Positions 9,097-18,836 of a stretch of DNA of 64,000 bases are shown piece after piece. Each line of letters opens with the position of its first letter. Position 1 is the stretch's first letter. The DNA lies in contig NZ_CP019981.1 of NCBI RefSeq assembly GCF_002982135.1, positions 1,674,001-1,738,000 on the forward strand. Reading direction: 5' to 3'. A model generated the notes under the pieces. The model was not told where the DNA came from. It did not search any database and saw only the letters and a program-made list of their open reading frames with translations. Made by a program: the position numbers and the translations under genes. This stretch comes from Pediococcus inopinatus (lineage in GTDB: Bacteria > Bacillota > Bacilli > Lactobacillales > Lactobacillaceae).

Positions 9097-10725
9097 TTAG
9101 TCAGCGTATAATGCTTCGACCTGTTTTTGAATATCCTTATGGTCCATAAATTCTTCATAACTTGTCTCAGAACGATCGACAGCCCCTTTATCGGAAATTT
9201 CGATAATGTGGTCAGCAATTGTTTGAATAACCTGACGATCATGAGAAGTTAAAATGATGGAACCTGTAAAATTAATCAACCCGTCATTTAACGAGGTAAT
9301 TGATTCCAAATCTAGATGATTAGTTGGATCATCCATTAAGAGAACGTTAGATTTACTTAACATCATCTTGGACAACATACAACGAACTTTTTCACCACCA
9401 GAGAGCTTTGTAATCGATTTGTTGACATCTTCACCGGAGAACAACATCTTGCCTAAGAAGCCACGTAAGAATGTGTTATCACTCTCTTCTTTAGAGGCAA
9501 ACTGACGTAACCACTCGATGATATCTAAACTTTCGTCTTCAAAATAGGCATTAATGTCTCGGGGTAAATAACTTCTAGAAGCTGTCTGTCCCCAAGTTAC
9601 CGTTCCAGTATCTGGTTCCATTTCACCTGCAATAATTTGTAGCAAAGTGGTTGTCGCAACATCATTACGACTTAACAAAGCAGCTTTTTCGCCAGGTTTT
9701 ACAGTGAAAGTAATATTATCTAAAATCTTCACACCATCAATTGACTTTGAAAGCTTGTCCACACGAAGCAAGTCATTTCCCAATTCACGTTCTGGCGTGA
9801 AACTGATAAATGGATATTTACGCGTAGATGGCTGGATGTCGTCCAACGTGATTTTCTCCAATTGCTTCTTTCGTGAAGTAGCTTGTTTTGATTTCGAGGC
9901 ATTGGCACTGAAACGCGCCACGAATTCTTGTAACTCCTTCATTTTTTCTTCTTTTTTGGCATTTGCATTTTCTGTTAACTTAGCTGCCAATTGGCTGGAT
10001 TCCATCCAAAAGTCATAATTTCCTACATATAATTTGATCTTACCGAAATCCACATCACACATCATGGTACAAACTTCATTTAAGAAATGACGGTCATGAG
10101 ACACGACAATAACAGTATTTTGGAAATCACCCAAGAAGTTTTCCAACCAAGTAATCGATTGGGCGTCCAAACCATTGGTAGGTTCATCCAAAACCAAAAT
10201 ATCAGGTTCACCGAATAATGCCTGGCCCAAAAGGACTTTCACTTTTTCACTTTCGGTTAACTCGCTCATTTTCTGGTTCTGCATGGTTTCGTCAATGCCG
10301 AGTTGTTGCAGTAATTGAGCTGCATCAGATTCGGCATTCCAGCCATCCATTTCAGCAAATTCACCTTCAAGTTCACCGGCCCGGATTCCGTCCGCATCAG
10401 TGAAATCAGCTTTTGCGTACAAAGCATCTTTTTCCTGCATAATTTTGTAGAGCTTTTTATGGCCCATAATGACAGTATCCAGCACTTTTTCTGTCTCGAA
10501 TGCATAATGATCCTGTTCCAAACTGGACATCCGTTCGTTGTCAGAAATAGAAATATGACCTGACGTTGGCTGTAATTTACCTTCTAATATTTTTAAGAAG
10601 GTTGATTTTCCGGCCCCGTTAGCACCAATAATGCCGTAGCAATTTCCAGGTGTAAACTTCAAATTAACATTTTCATAGAGCTTGCGATCTGAAAATTGCA
10701 TACTCATATCGGTAACTGTTATCAT
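9097..10725 (-). CDS. ABC-F family ATPase (YkpA/YbiT type)
   Basis: 542 residues with two ABC modules and no membrane segments. First module: Walker A GANGAGKST near residue 35, and LDEPTNGLDAQS. The linker with many Lys/Glu (KLTENANAKKEEKMKELQEF) separates it from the second module, which has LSGGEKVRCMLSKMM and DDPTNHLDLES. The first-module signature is weakened (SELTESEKVKVLLGQ). The second Walker A is also atypical (LLSRNDVATTTLL), as often in this subgroup. ABC-F proteins act on the ribosome; this branch is housekeeping rather than a known antibiotic resistance factor. AGGAAAATAA precedes the ATG. Confidence 0.88.
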   Translation of the reverse strand: MITVTDMSMQFSDRKLYENVNLKFTPGNCYGIIGANGAGKSTFLKILEGKLQPTSGHISISDNERMSSLEQDHYAFETEKVLDTVIMGHKKLYKIMQEKDALYAKADFTDADGIRAGELEGEFAEMDGWNAESDAAQLLQQLGIDETMQNQKMSELTESEKVKVLLGQALFGEPDILVLDEPTNGLDAQSITWLENFLGDFQNTVIVVSHDRHFLNEVCTMMCDVDFGKIKLYVGNYDFWMESSQLAAKLTENANAKKEEKMKELQEFVARFSANASKSKQATSRKKQLEKITLDDIQPSTRKYPFISFTPERELGNDLLRVDKLSKSIDGVKILDNITFTVKPGEKAALLSRNDVATTTLLQIIAGEMEPDTGTVTWGQTASRSYLPRDINAYFEDESLDIIEWLRQFASKEESDNTFLRGFLGKMLFSGEDVNKSITKLSGGEKVRCMLSKMMLSKSNVLLMDDPTNHLDLESITSLNDGLINFTGSIILTSHDRQVIQTIADHIIEISDKGAVDRSETSYEEFMDHKDIQKQVEALYAD

Positions 10726-10911
10726 TTATTTTCCTCACTTTATTTCTTTTTCAAGTTAATTCACAATTCCTAAAATGTATCACAAAACAGCCTATGAAAG
10801 CAAGCCATTCGGGCTATTCGGGCAATTTTAACTCAAGTAAACGTTTCATTTCACTAGTCTGCACTTTCATGCTATTCTTTAGGTACTTAAATCTATGAAC
10901 GAGGTCACATC

Positions 10912-11583
10912 ATGCAAAAATCTGAACACGATTGTATCAAATTAGTTCCCCTCTTTGATCACTTACCAGATGAAGATGTCGCAAAAATCGAAGCAATCAT
11001 CAATCATAAACATTACGCAGCCGGCGAATCCCTCTTTCTTGACGGCGATGATTTAGATACCTTAATGATCGTCGCGAACGGTCAAGTTAAGGTTTCTAAA
11101 GTTGCTGCCAACGGACGTGAACAACTTCTCTACCTATTACAAACTGGTGATTTTGATGGTGAAGGAGCCCTTTTCCAAGACAAAACCCGCACTTCATCTG
11201 CAGTTGCTTTAATTCCAACCGCAGTTTGCCAAATCAGTCGGAAAAACTTTCAAAAATTACTATCCCAATCACCAAGCATCAGTATGAATTTGATTAACGA
11301 ATTCGGCCAGCGCATCTCATCGCTCGAAAAAAGGACTACCGAGGCCACAACAGAAAGTGTTGAAGCGCGCATTGGCAGTTACCTAGTTGAAACAGGAGCT
11401 AGCTTAGAACAAGATACGTTTAAATTACCTATCAAAAAAAAGGACCTTGCCATTTATCTCGGCACTACTCCCGAAACAGTTAGTCGAAAACTAACCGATT
11501 TCGAGAATAGAGGCTGGATTGCACAAGGTCCTCAAAAACAAATTAAATTGTTGGATAAGGATTCACTAGTTTTGTTAGACTAA
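10912..11583 (+). CDS. Crp/Fnr-family transcription regulator
   Basis: 223 residues. N-terminal cyclic-nucleotide-binding-like barrel (about 10-120: VPLFDHLPDEDVAKIE, AGESLFLDGDDLDTLMIVANGQVKVSK) and a C-terminal winged helix with the recognition segment LAIYLGTTPETVSRKLTDFENRGWI near 180-205. It has only two cysteines and no Fnr-like cysteine cluster, so an iron-sulfur sensor is unlikely; no cAMP-contact motif is clear. GAACGAGGTCAC precedes the ATG. Stands alone, convergent with the Dps-like gene, with only ten bases between their ends. Its targets are not visible. Confidence 0.85.
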   Translation: MQKSEHDCIKLVPLFDHLPDEDVAKIEAIINHKHYAAGESLFLDGDDLDTLMIVANGQVKVSKVAANGREQLLYLLQTGDFDGEGALFQDKTRTSSAVALIPTAVCQISRKNFQKLLSQSPSISMNLINEFGQRISSLEKRTTEATTESVEARIGSYLVETGASLEQDTFKLPIKKKDLAIYLGTTPETVSRKLTDFENRGWIAQGPQKQIKLLDKDSLVLLD

Positions 11584-11593
11584 TTAACCTTTT

Positions 11594-12145
11594 CTAATCT
11601 TCGTCGTCATCATCGTCTTCTTCTAGTCCATCGCCAGCAGCATTGCCGACCATGGCTTGAAGCAACCGAATTGACCGATTATCGTCCCCACGTAATTGTT
11701 CCATATAATTACGTAATGCGGGACGATTTTCATTTTCTGCTAGTTTAATAGCGCGATCAACAAACAAATTTTGCGTGACAAAGTCTTGAACGTTTTCGCT
11801 TACCATTTCTTCAGCAGAAAAATATTTATTTTTGCCATTTTCACCAATCATAGAATATTCACTATATTCTGCGGTTGTTGAAGATGGTTTTTCATTTTCA
11901 TCTAGTAATAGTTCACCAACCTCATCATAATGACGTCGGTTTTCTGCAATCAATGTTTGATAGGCTTGTCGAATGGCTGGGGTGCTTAAGCCCTTCACAT
12001 ACCATGCTGTTTGATGTAGCTTAGCGTCTAGTACCGTAAAGTTTGAAACAATATGATTCACCATGGCACCTGCGGTTGGGACGTGATGATCAATATCTGA
12101 CTGTTTTTGTTCTGCTGCAAATAATTCTTCTGGGGTTTCTGACAT
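11594..12145 (-). CDS. Dps/ferritin-like protein with acidic tail
   Basis: 183 residues. The core (AMVNHIVSNFTVLDAKLHQTAWYVKGLS ... HYDEVGELLLDENEKPSSTTAEY) has the helical pattern and the H..W.....G....H...E order of Dps-type miniferritins, which oxidise and store iron and protect DNA. The spacing is less regular than in typical Dps, and the last 11 residues are almost all Asp/Glu (EEDDDDDED), which could bind metal. GAGGAACAAAAA precedes the ATG. Own promoter region upstream; no terminator is clear in the ten bases before the Crp gene end. Confidence 0.75.
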   Translation of the reverse strand: MSETPEELFAAEQKQSDIDHHVPTAGAMVNHIVSNFTVLDAKLHQTAWYVKGLSTPAIRQAYQTLIAENRRHYDEVGELLLDENEKPSSTTAEYSEYSMIGENGKNKYFSAEEMVSENVQDFVTQNLFVDRAIKLAENENRPALRNYMEQLRGDDNRSIRLLQAMVGNAAGDGLEEDDDDDED

Positions 12146-12338
12146 TTTTTGTTCCTCCTAATTTCTTAATATGTTTATATTGTATCGACCTACTCACCTA
12201 ATTAAATTGACTGAGATCAAGTTTTTAAAATAAACGTCTCCCGGATGCTCGGTTTTTTGTTACGCGCTTATGCTATAATCATCTTGTTAGCGATTACAAA
12301 AAACAAATAATAATGATTTACATAGGAGGAGAATTTTT

Positions 12339-13202
12339 ATGAAATTAGGTGCAATTGAAGCTGGTGGAACTAAGTTTGTATGTGCAGTAAGTGATGGTGA
12401 TTTTAATGTAGAGGATCGGACCCAATTTCCGACCACAACTCCAGATGAAACTATGGCGCAGGTCTTCGCTTATTTTGACCAACATCCAGTTGATGCGATT
12501 GGTATTGGCTCATTTGGCCCCGTTTCTTTAAATGAAGATGCTGCCGATTTTGGTTTTATCACCAACACCCCAAAGCTGGCTTGGAAAAATTATGATTTTC
12601 TTGGTGCAATGAAGACGCATTTTGATATTCCATTTTACTTTACAACTGATGTCAATGTCGCAGCCTATGGTGAATACCAAGCTGGCGCAGGTCGCGGGAA
12701 ACAAAATATTTTATATTGGACAGTTGGAACTGGCGTTGGTGCGAGCTACATTCAAGACGGCAAATTTCTTCAAGGATTTAGCCATCCAGAAATGGGTCAT
12801 ATTTTGTTAAGACACGATCCTCGTGATCACGATTTTGAAGGTGTCTGCCCATATCACGGTGACTGTTTTGAAGGCTTGGCCGCGGGACCCGCAATCGAAA
12901 AACGTTTTGGTAAAAAGGGCTTTGAACTAGATCCTAGTGATGAGTTCTGGGAAATCGAAGCTAATTACATTGCGCAAGCTTGTGTCAACGCCACTTTGAT
13001 TTTACGTCCAGACGTGATTATCTTTGGCGGTGGCGTGATGAAACAAGAACAATTATTCCCCCAGATTCAAGCATCGTTTGTGAAACAATTAGCAGATTAT
13101 GTTGACACTCCAGAAATTTCTAATTACATTGTCCACGTTGAACTTGGTGACGATGCCGGAATTACTGGCGCGCTAATGTTAGCAAAAAAAGCTCTTAAAT
13201 AG
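12339..13202 (+). CDS. scrK: Fructokinase (ROK family)
   Basis: Phosphorylates fructose to fructose 6-phosphate. 287 residues. Seen: ATP-binding start GAIEAGGTKFVCAV, DVNVAAYGEYQAGAGRGKQNILYWTVGTGVG in the middle, and the ROK zinc-site sequence GHILLRHDPRDHDFEGVCPYHGDCFEGLAAGPAI with its His and Cys ligands. C-terminal FGGGVM. AGGAGGAGAATTTTT gives a strong ribosome binding site, and TATAAT at 12274-12279 is a likely -10 box. Monocistronic with its own terminator. There is no adjacent sucrose or fructose transporter. Confidence 0.92.
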   Translation: MKLGAIEAGGTKFVCAVSDGDFNVEDRTQFPTTTPDETMAQVFAYFDQHPVDAIGIGSFGPVSLNEDAADFGFITNTPKLAWKNYDFLGAMKTHFDIPFYFTTDVNVAAYGEYQAGAGRGKQNILYWTVGTGVGASYIQDGKFLQGFSHPEMGHILLRHDPRDHDFEGVCPYHGDCFEGLAAGPAIEKRFGKKGFELDPSDEFWEIEANYIAQACVNATLILRPDVIIFGGGVMKQEQLFPQIQASFVKQLADYVDTPEISNYIVHVELGDDAGITGALMLAKKALK

Positions 13203-13210
13203 GTTCACAT

Positions 13211-13240
13211 AAAAAGTTCTGACTGGTTCAGAACTTTTTA
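13211..13240 (+). terminator. Rho-independent terminator after fructokinase
   Basis: AAAAAGTTCTGA / TCAGAACTTTTT stem with a short loop just after the stop codon. Confidence 0.85.
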
Positions 13241-13319
13241 ATTTGAGGTTCAACTGCTTCCTCTTCTTTCTTAAGTAAGCTAAAATACAATTAACGACAA
13301 AATATGAGGAGTGATTCAT

Positions 13320-14561
13320 TTGGCAAAATATGAAACTTTGTTACCTAGATTTTTAAAATATGTAAAAACTAACACGCGCTCCAACCCAGAATCCGAAACA
13401 ATTCCGACCGATCCTAAAGAGGTAGCCTTTTTAAAGACTTTGGCACAAGAATTAACCGATCTTGGTTTAAAAGATGTGCACACCCAGCCTCAAAGTGGTT
13501 ACGTCGTGGCAACATTACCACCTAACGATGCCGGTCAAACGCCAATCTTAGGCTACATTGCCCACATTGATACAGCCGACTTCAATGCCGAAAATATTGA
13601 TCCTCAGATCCATGAGAACTATGATGGAGAATCGGATATTCCTTTAAGCAAAGACGGCAAATGGGTTTTAAAGACTTCGGCCTTCCCTGCCTTACACGAC
13701 TATAAAGGCCAAACTCTAATTACCACCGATGGTACAACCTTATTGGGTGCTGATGATAAATCCGGTGCCGCTGAAATCATGACGGCTATGGAATACTACA
13801 TGGCTCATCCTGAAGTTAAGCATGGTGAAATCCGGGTTGGCTTTGCTCCCGATGAAGAGACCGGAACCGGTGCCGATCACTTTGACGCCAAAGATTTCAA
13901 CACGAAGTATGCCTATACTGTTGATGGCGGTCCACTTGGTGAATTGGAATACGAAACTTTTAATGCGGCCCAAACAACCGTTGAAATTCAAGGAAACGAA
14001 GTACACACAGCGACAGCTAAAGGCGTGATGGTCAATGCACTTCAAGTAGGAATTGACTACCATAATCTCATCCCAGCTGGTGACCGTCCTGAATTAACTG
14101 ATGGTCGCCAAGGCTTCTTCCATCTCTTCAAGATGAGTGGCACGCCAGATCACGCCAAACTCGTTTACATCATTCGTGATCATGACAAAAAAGTGTTTGA
14201 ACAGCGTAAACAAGATCTTCAAAATATTGCTGATAAACTCAACGCTGATTTTGGTGAAGAACGGATTAAAATTGAAACGCATGATCAATATTACAATATG
14301 CGTGAAATTCTTGAAAAAGATATGACACCTGTAGAGCTCGCGCAGGAAGCCATGGAAAACTTAGATATCAAGCCTAATATTTATCCAGTTCGTGGTGGCA
14401 CTGACGGTTCAAAGATTTCCTTTATGGGCATTCCAACCCCTAACCTCTTTGCCGGTGGCGAAAATATGCATAGTCGTTACGAATTTGTTTCCGCTCAAAC
14501 GATGGAAAAAGCAGTTGATTTAATTCTTGAAATAAACAAATTGAATAGTGAACAAAGTTAA
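13320..14561 (+). CDS. pepT: Peptidase T (tripeptide aminopeptidase)
   Basis: Zinc metallopeptidase of the M20 family that removes the N-terminal residue of tripeptides in the cytoplasm. 413 residues. Metal and catalytic parts in order: [54 protein letters not shown], and [15 protein letters not shown] start it at the TTG at 13320 ([11 protein letters not shown]), eight bases after GAGGAG; a GTG three codons earlier overlaps that site. Convergent with brnQ, sharing a bidirectional terminator, so peptide use and branched-chain amino acid uptake are neighbours. Confidence 0.92.
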   Translation: MAKYETLLPRFLKYVKTNTRSNPESETIPTDPKEVAFLKTLAQELTDLGLKDVHTQPQSGYVVATLPPNDAGQTPILGYIAHIDTADFNAENIDPQIHENYDGESDIPLSKDGKWVLKTSAFPALHDYKGQTLITTDGTTLLGADDKSGAAEIMTAMEYYMAHPEVKHGEIRVGFAPDEETGTGADHFDAKDFNTKYAYTVDGGPLGELEYETFNAAQTTVEIQGNEVHTATAKGVMVNALQVGIDYHNLIPAGDRPELTDGRQGFFHLFKMSGTPDHAKLVYIIRDHDKKVFEQRKQDLQNIADKLNADFGEERIKIETHDQYYNMREILEKDMTPVELAQEAMENLDIKPNIYPVRGGTDGSKISFMGIPTPNLFAGGENMHSRYEFVSAQTMEKAVDLILEINKLNSEQS

Positions 14562-14576
14562 TACCTTTCTATACTA

Positions 14577-14631
14577 AAAGCGTTAGTACTGAATCTGTTT
14601 GGTTACAGATTCAGAAACTAACGCCTTTTTT
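14577..14631. terminator. Bidirectional terminator between pepT and brnQ
   Basis: GCGTTAGT...GAATCTGT paired with ACAGATTC...ACTAACGC, A run on the left and T run on the right. Confidence 0.88.
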
Positions 14632-14649
14632 GGTTAGATAATTTATTTT

Positions 14650-16038
14650 TTATGACCAGTCTGATTCACTCACCGCTGACTCATCGTTGGCACGCACACG
14701 TTTGACCGTATAAATAGCAATTCCAATGATAAAACCGATAATTGCTGGCGTGATCCAGGCAAAACCTTGAGCAAAGAATGGCATATATTTGCTTTCAAAT
14801 CCGGTTAAGCTTTGGACAAAGGCTGATTTAGCAATCACTACAGGTGCAGCATTCAGACCATCAACCACAGCAGGGACGAAAGTGAAGACCGTTGTCCAAA
14901 TGTAGACAATCCGTGCGCGATGGAACAATGGAGACGCAAGAGACAGGAGAATCAATGTAATGCAAAGTGGATAAATAAACATTAGGAATGGCACAGCCGC
15001 ATTGATAATCGTTTCAAAACCAAAGTTAGACACCCCAAATGAAAGAACTGCAACGACTACCACATATGTTCTATAACTGAAACGAGGAAACATGGTGCTA
15101 AAGGCTGTGGCAAATGAGGTTGTTACCCCAACCGCCGTTGTCATACAAGTGATTGTTGCCATGATTGCCAGAATATAAACACCAGCGTTACCAAAGAAAT
15201 ACTGGGTAATTTGGCCTAATGCAATGCCACCATCACCAGCGATTTTAAAATGCCCTAAACTAGTTGCACCCACATAGGCTAATCCGGCATAAATAATGGC
15301 CATTGCACTAGCGGCAATAATTCCAGCCTTCACAGTTAATTTGGCAACTGTCCCTTCTTTTTTAACCCCAAACGCTTTTATGGCAGTAATAACCACAATT
15401 CCAAATTCAACGGAAGCTAAAGCGTCCATTGTTTGATAACCTTGAATAATTCCATTGCCAACAGAACCATTGCGCCAAACGCCTGTCACTGCGCGCCCAG
15501 CTGTGGTTCCCATGGGCCTAAAAACAGCAATTACAATCAAAATGACAACCATGGTGATAAAAGCTGGGTTCAAATAACGACCGACATAATCAACGACCTT
15601 GTTACGGTTGAGCGAAAGAAGAATAACGGCAGCAAAGAAACAAGCCGAATAAATGAATAACCACATTGGCGCACTCGCTGCACTGACGTGAGTGGCAATT
15701 CCAAATTCAAAAGGAACCGTGGCAGTCCGTGGTGTTGCAAATGCTGGACCGATGAAAATATACAACATGACAGTAAAGATCATTGCATAGGTTTTGCCAA
15801 TCGGCTGTGCTAATTCATAAACACCATGAGTCCGTGTTACCGCAATTGCCGCGACTCCTAACAAGGGCAAAATGGTTCCAGTAATAATGAATCCAATAAT
15901 AGAACTAAAAAAGGCTGATCCTGACTGTTGCCCAATTTGGACAGGAAATGTTAAGTTGCTGGCACCAAAGTACATCCCAAACAACATTGAAGCTACAACG
16001 ATTAATTCTTTCCAGGTAAATTTATGTGTTTCTTCCAT
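14650..16038 (-). CDS. brnQ: Branched-chain amino acid transporter (LIVCS family)
   Basis: Imports leucine, isoleucine and valine with a cation. 462 residues with about 12 hydrophobic segments. The start (FTWKELIVVASMLFGMYFGASNLTFP) and the segments MTVMLYIFIGPAFATPRTATVPFEFG and ITCMTTAVGVTTSFA are characteristic of BrnQ. GAGGAAGTTCTATAA precedes the ATG. The gene is preceded by a T-box leader with an isoleucine specifier, so transcription should rise when tRNA-Ile is uncharged. Convergent with pepT. Confidence 0.93.
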   Translation of the reverse strand: MEETHKFTWKELIVVASMLFGMYFGASNLTFPVQIGQQSGSAFFSSIIGFIITGTILPLLGVAAIAVTRTHGVYELAQPIGKTYAMIFTVMLYIFIGPAFATPRTATVPFEFGIATHVSAASAPMWLFIYSACFFAAVILLSLNRNKVVDYVGRYLNPAFITMVVILIVIAVFRPMGTTAGRAVTGVWRNGSVGNGIIQGYQTMDALASVEFGIVVITAIKAFGVKKEGTVAKLTVKAGIIAASAMAIIYAGLAYVGATSLGHFKIAGDGGIALGQITQYFFGNAGVYILAIMATITCMTTAVGVTTSFATAFSTMFPRFSYRTYVVVVAVLSFGVSNFGFETIINAAVPFLMFIYPLCITLILLSLASPLFHRARIVYIWTTVFTFVPAVVDGLNAAPVVIAKSAFVQSLTGFESKYMPFFAQGFAWITPAIIGFIIGIAIYTVKRVRANDESAVSESDWS

Positions 16039-16079
16039 TTATAGAACTTCCTCTCTTTTTTGCATCCCAAAGCTAAATA

Positions 16080-16374
16080 TACAAAAAAACGCCCTTCGGA
16101 TATAGATATATCCAAAGGACGTTTTCACGTGTTACCACCTCAATTTACGAGTCTTTCACAAAACTCGCCTCACCATGTACGCCCTATTGTCGACAAAATA
16201 GTTAATACACTGGCACGATATTGGGTGCACCCATAATCATCTGAACAATGATTCCGCTCATCACCGTCTTTTTAAACTAGGAACTGTGTTTTTTCAGCCC
16301 CAAACACTTTCTAGAAATTCGCTAGTTTATCTTCCACGGAAATATCAACACGTGTTTCTCATTCGTATTTAATG
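16080..16374 (-). promoter_or_regulatory. T-box leader, isoleucine type, upstream of brnQ
   Basis: Minus-strand leader ending just before brnQ. The T-box sequence AGGTGGTAACACGTG is at 16140-16126, followed at once by a terminator stem (16085-16125, AACGTCCTTTGG ... CCGAAGGGCGTT plus T run) that competes with the antiterminator. In the specifier region, GGAATCATTGTTC (16255-16243) offers ATC or, aligned with the neighbouring Met T-box, ATT; both are isoleucine codons. Stem I is long and structured. Uncharged tRNA-Ile should favour read-through into the transporter. Confidence 0.88.
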
Positions 16375-16380
16375 TTTTTC

Positions 16381-16409
16381 ATTATAGAACCGCAAAAAAT
16401 AGATGTCAA
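16381..16409 (-). promoter_or_regulatory. Consensus sigma-A promoter of the brnQ T-box leader
   Basis: On the minus strand, TTGACA (16409-16404), a 17-base spacer and TATAAT (16386-16381): a full consensus match, about 7 bases before the expected leader start. Confidence 0.85.
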
Positions 16410-16448
16410 CCTTTAATTTTCCACCCCAACATTGTACCTTGGAGTTTC

Positions 16449-16477
16449 TTGACAGTTCTATTTTTGCGCGCTAAACT
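16449..16477 (+). promoter_or_regulatory. Sigma-A promoter of the Met T-box leader
   Basis: TTGACA at 16449-16454, a 17-base spacer and TAAACT at 16472-16477. It points away from the brnQ promoter; the two -35 boxes are 40 bases apart. Confidence 0.75.
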
Positions 16478-16483
16478 GTATCT

Positions 16484-16785
16484 AAATTAGATAACAATTA
16501 AAAAAGCAGTGAAGAGATGAGTAAGATTCCACCCTTTCCTAGTGAGCCTCGGATAGTGAAAACGAGGCATTGGAGTGACTCCGAACATGGTCTTGGAGAA
16601 TAATCTACATTAAGTCGTTTGGCAAAATATAGATGGGAACGCCCATTACAGCGTCGAAACATCGTTAGTTCAAGGTGTTTTTTAAGGAAACAAATTTTTT
16701 TGTTTCAAACCAAGGTGGTACCGTGATCATTTCTTATTGAATGCTCGCCCTTGACGTTAAATCGTTGAGGACGAGCTTTTTTGTG
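16484..16785 (+). promoter_or_regulatory. T-box leader, methionine type, upstream of MetE-like gene
   Basis: Contains GATGAGTAAGA-type stem I sequence, the specifier ATG at 16587-16589 in CCGAACATGGTC, the T-box AAGGTGGTACCGTG at 16712-16725, and a terminator GCTCGCCCTTGACG / CGTTGAGGACGAGC with T run at 16743-16782. Uncharged tRNA-Met should allow read-through to the methionine synthase-like gene. Met T-boxes are known in Lactobacillales, where they replace SAM riboswitches. Confidence 0.9.
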
Positions 16786-16815
16786 TCTAAATAAAATAAA
16801 AGGAAGTATAGCCAC

Positions 16816-17943
16816 ATGACAACAAATTTAAAAGCACCCTATCGTTTTGATCAAGTTGGTAGTTTACTTAGAAGCCCTGAATTAAAGGCAGCACATAAAG
16901 AATTTGCTGAAGAAAAAATCTCAGCTGACCAATTAGAAACTGTCCAACAACAAGAAATCAAAAAAATTGTCGACAAACAGGTTTCTCTTGGCCTACACGC
17001 CGTAACTGATGGTGAATTCAGCCGTTCTTGGTGGCATTTAGACTTTTTATGGGGCTTAAATGGTGTTGGCAAATACGACTACCAAAAAAGTTATAAGTTT
17101 CATGGCAAAAAGACACGGACAGATAATGCCTATTTAACCGGCAAAATCAGCTACAATCCTGACCATCCCTTCTTTAAAGCTTTTACTTATTTACAATCAA
17201 TCGTGCCTGACGGAGTTCAACCTAAACAAACGATCCCATCACCAAGTTTATTATTCCGTGATAATCGCAGTGACAAGGCGTCAGAATTCTACGAAACCCA
17301 CACAGCTTACTTAGATGATCTCGCTAAAGCTTATCATGAAACAATTCAACACTTTTATGATTTAGGGTGCCGTTACATTCAATTGGATGATACCACTTGG
17401 GCATTTTTGATTAACCAACTAGATGAAACCAAAAATAATCCAGAAGCTCAAAAACCATTCCGAAAACTTGCTGAAGACTCTGTTTATGTCATCAACAAGC
17501 TCCTAGAAAACTTGCCAGATGATTTGACGGTCACCACCCATATTTGTCGCGGAAACTTCCGTTCTACTTTCCTATTTTCGGGTGGTTACGATGTTGTGGC
17601 CGACTACCTTGGCCAATTAAATTACGATGGATTCTTCCTTGAATATGATAACGACCGTGCCGGAGACTTCAAACCGCTCGCTAAAATCTGGAATCACGAT
17701 GCAAATAAACGGATTGTCTTAGGTTTGGTTACTTCCAAGTTCCCAGAATTAGAAGATCAAACCCAATTAATCACACGCATTCATGAAGCAACCCAAGAAG
17801 TGCCACTTGAAAATTTAGCCCTTTCCACCCAATGTGGCTTTGCCTCAACCGAAGAAGGTAATAATCTAACAGCTGAGCAACAATGGGCAAAACTTAGCTT
17901 AGTTATTGATACTGCCAAAAAAGTTTGGCAAGATGCTGAATAA
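16816..17943 (+). CDS. Methionine synthase II-like (cobalamin-independent) protein, YxjG/YxjH type
   Basis: 375 residues, about half the length of full MetE, corresponding to the C-terminal catalytic barrel only. Seen: FDQVGSLLRSPELK at the start, AVTDGEFSRSWWHLDFLW, YIQLDDTTWAFL, and the metal-binding pieces TTHICRGNFR (His, Cys) and STQCGFAST (Cys) near the end. The family transfers a methyl group to homocysteine; the methyl donor of the short forms is uncertain. The Met T-box leader supports a role in methionine supply. AAAAGGAAGTATAGCC precedes the ATG. Monocistronic with a terminator. Confidence 0.88.
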   Translation: MTTNLKAPYRFDQVGSLLRSPELKAAHKEFAEEKISADQLETVQQQEIKKIVDKQVSLGLHAVTDGEFSRSWWHLDFLWGLNGVGKYDYQKSYKFHGKKTRTDNAYLTGKISYNPDHPFFKAFTYLQSIVPDGVQPKQTIPSPSLLFRDNRSDKASEFYETHTAYLDDLAKAYHETIQHFYDLGCRYIQLDDTTWAFLINQLDETKNNPEAQKPFRKLAEDSVYVINKLLENLPDDLTVTTHICRGNFRSTFLFSGGYDVVADYLGQLNYDGFFLEYDNDRAGDFKPLAKIWNHDANKRIVLGLVTSKFPELEDQTQLITRIHEATQEVPLENLALSTQCGFASTEEGNNLTAEQQWAKLSLVIDTAKKVWQDAE

Positions 17944-17963
17944 TTTTTTGACTCTGATTACAG

Positions 17964-18005
17964 AAAAAAGCTTCAAGAGAGCATATGTGCTTTCTTGAAG
18001 CTTTT
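17964..18005 (+). terminator. Rho-independent terminator
   Basis: AAAAAGCTTCAAGA ... TCTTGAAGCTTTTT, a 14-bp stem with T run after the MetE-like gene. Confidence 0.9.
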
Positions 18006-18076
18006 TCAAATCAGTAAAATCATGCCCGATATTTACATTCATACAGGGAATAAATATAAATATTAATCGTTAGCTT

Positions 18077-18712
18077 CTAGAAACTAACTTGATAGATAAC
18101 TCCTTGTTTAATGCGCGGCGTATAAATATCTTTGCTGGTCTTGCGATTGCTTAATTTAGCGTTCAAACGTAAATGAGCAGTTTTATTCTTTAAATTTTTA
18201 ATTTGGACTGTTTGTGTTTTCCCATTACTTTTAACGGAAACCACTTTTTTTGAACCGTTATAAACGTGAACAAGGCTGTTCTTTTGCGCCCGAAAACTTA
18301 GCGCAACGTTACCATTTTTAGCACCATGATTTAATTTGAGCACAACCGGTGTTTGGGATGCATATTTACCAGAACTTAATCTATAGGCCTTTGTCACTCT
18401 TTTATTGCGTTTATTGGTACCGTACAACATAAATGTTTGATAGCCTTGGAACTTCTTTGAAACTTTAAAAGTTCCCTTACGAACATTTGCATACGTCTTT
18501 TTGCCGTTATTGTAGGTGAGTGTCACCTGATTAATAGCTGTTTTAGATGAAACTTTGCCACTAAAAGTAGCAACCTTACTTGCTGCATTGTAACTGGTCC
18601 GAACGCTATTTAATGAATAGACCGTTTTGGCACTGGATTGGCCTGTAAAAAAGCCTAAACATAATAATGCGGTTAAACTAACTAATGCTAATAATTTATT
18701 TAATTTGTTCAA
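18077..18712 (-). CDS. Secreted basic protein, unknown function
   Basis: 211 residues. An N-terminal signal peptide is clear: MNKLNK, hydrophobic LLALVSLTALLCLGFFTG, then QSSAKT as a probable cleavage area. The mature part is rich in Lys, Ser, Asn and aromatic residues with beta-strand-like repeats (VATFSGKVSSKTAINQVTLTY, KVSKKFQGYQTFMLYG, VALSFRAQKNSLVHVY), suggesting small Ig-like or bacterial surface domains. It has no LPXTG or LysM motif. The start is taken as TTG at 18712, six bases after a GGGGGG run. I do not recognise a family. Confidence 0.65.
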   Translation of the reverse strand: MNKLNKLLALVSLTALLCLGFFTGQSSAKTVYSLNSVRTSYNAASKVATFSGKVSSKTAINQVTLTYNNGKKTYANVRKGTFKVSKKFQGYQTFMLYGTNKRNKRVTKAYRLSSGKYASQTPVVLKLNHGAKNGNVALSFRAQKNSLVHVYNGSKKVVSVKSNGKTQTVQIKNLKNKTAHLRLNAKLSNRKTSKDIYTPRIKQGVIYQVSF

Positions 18713-18836
18713 AATAATACCCCCCAAAAAAATTAGCCACCCTGTATAGCATCTTCATTGTAGTGTCCCCATTGCCATAAAACAAGCTAATTTAATTGGG
18801 TTTGTTAACGACTGCCGCTATGTCAGATTATAAATT

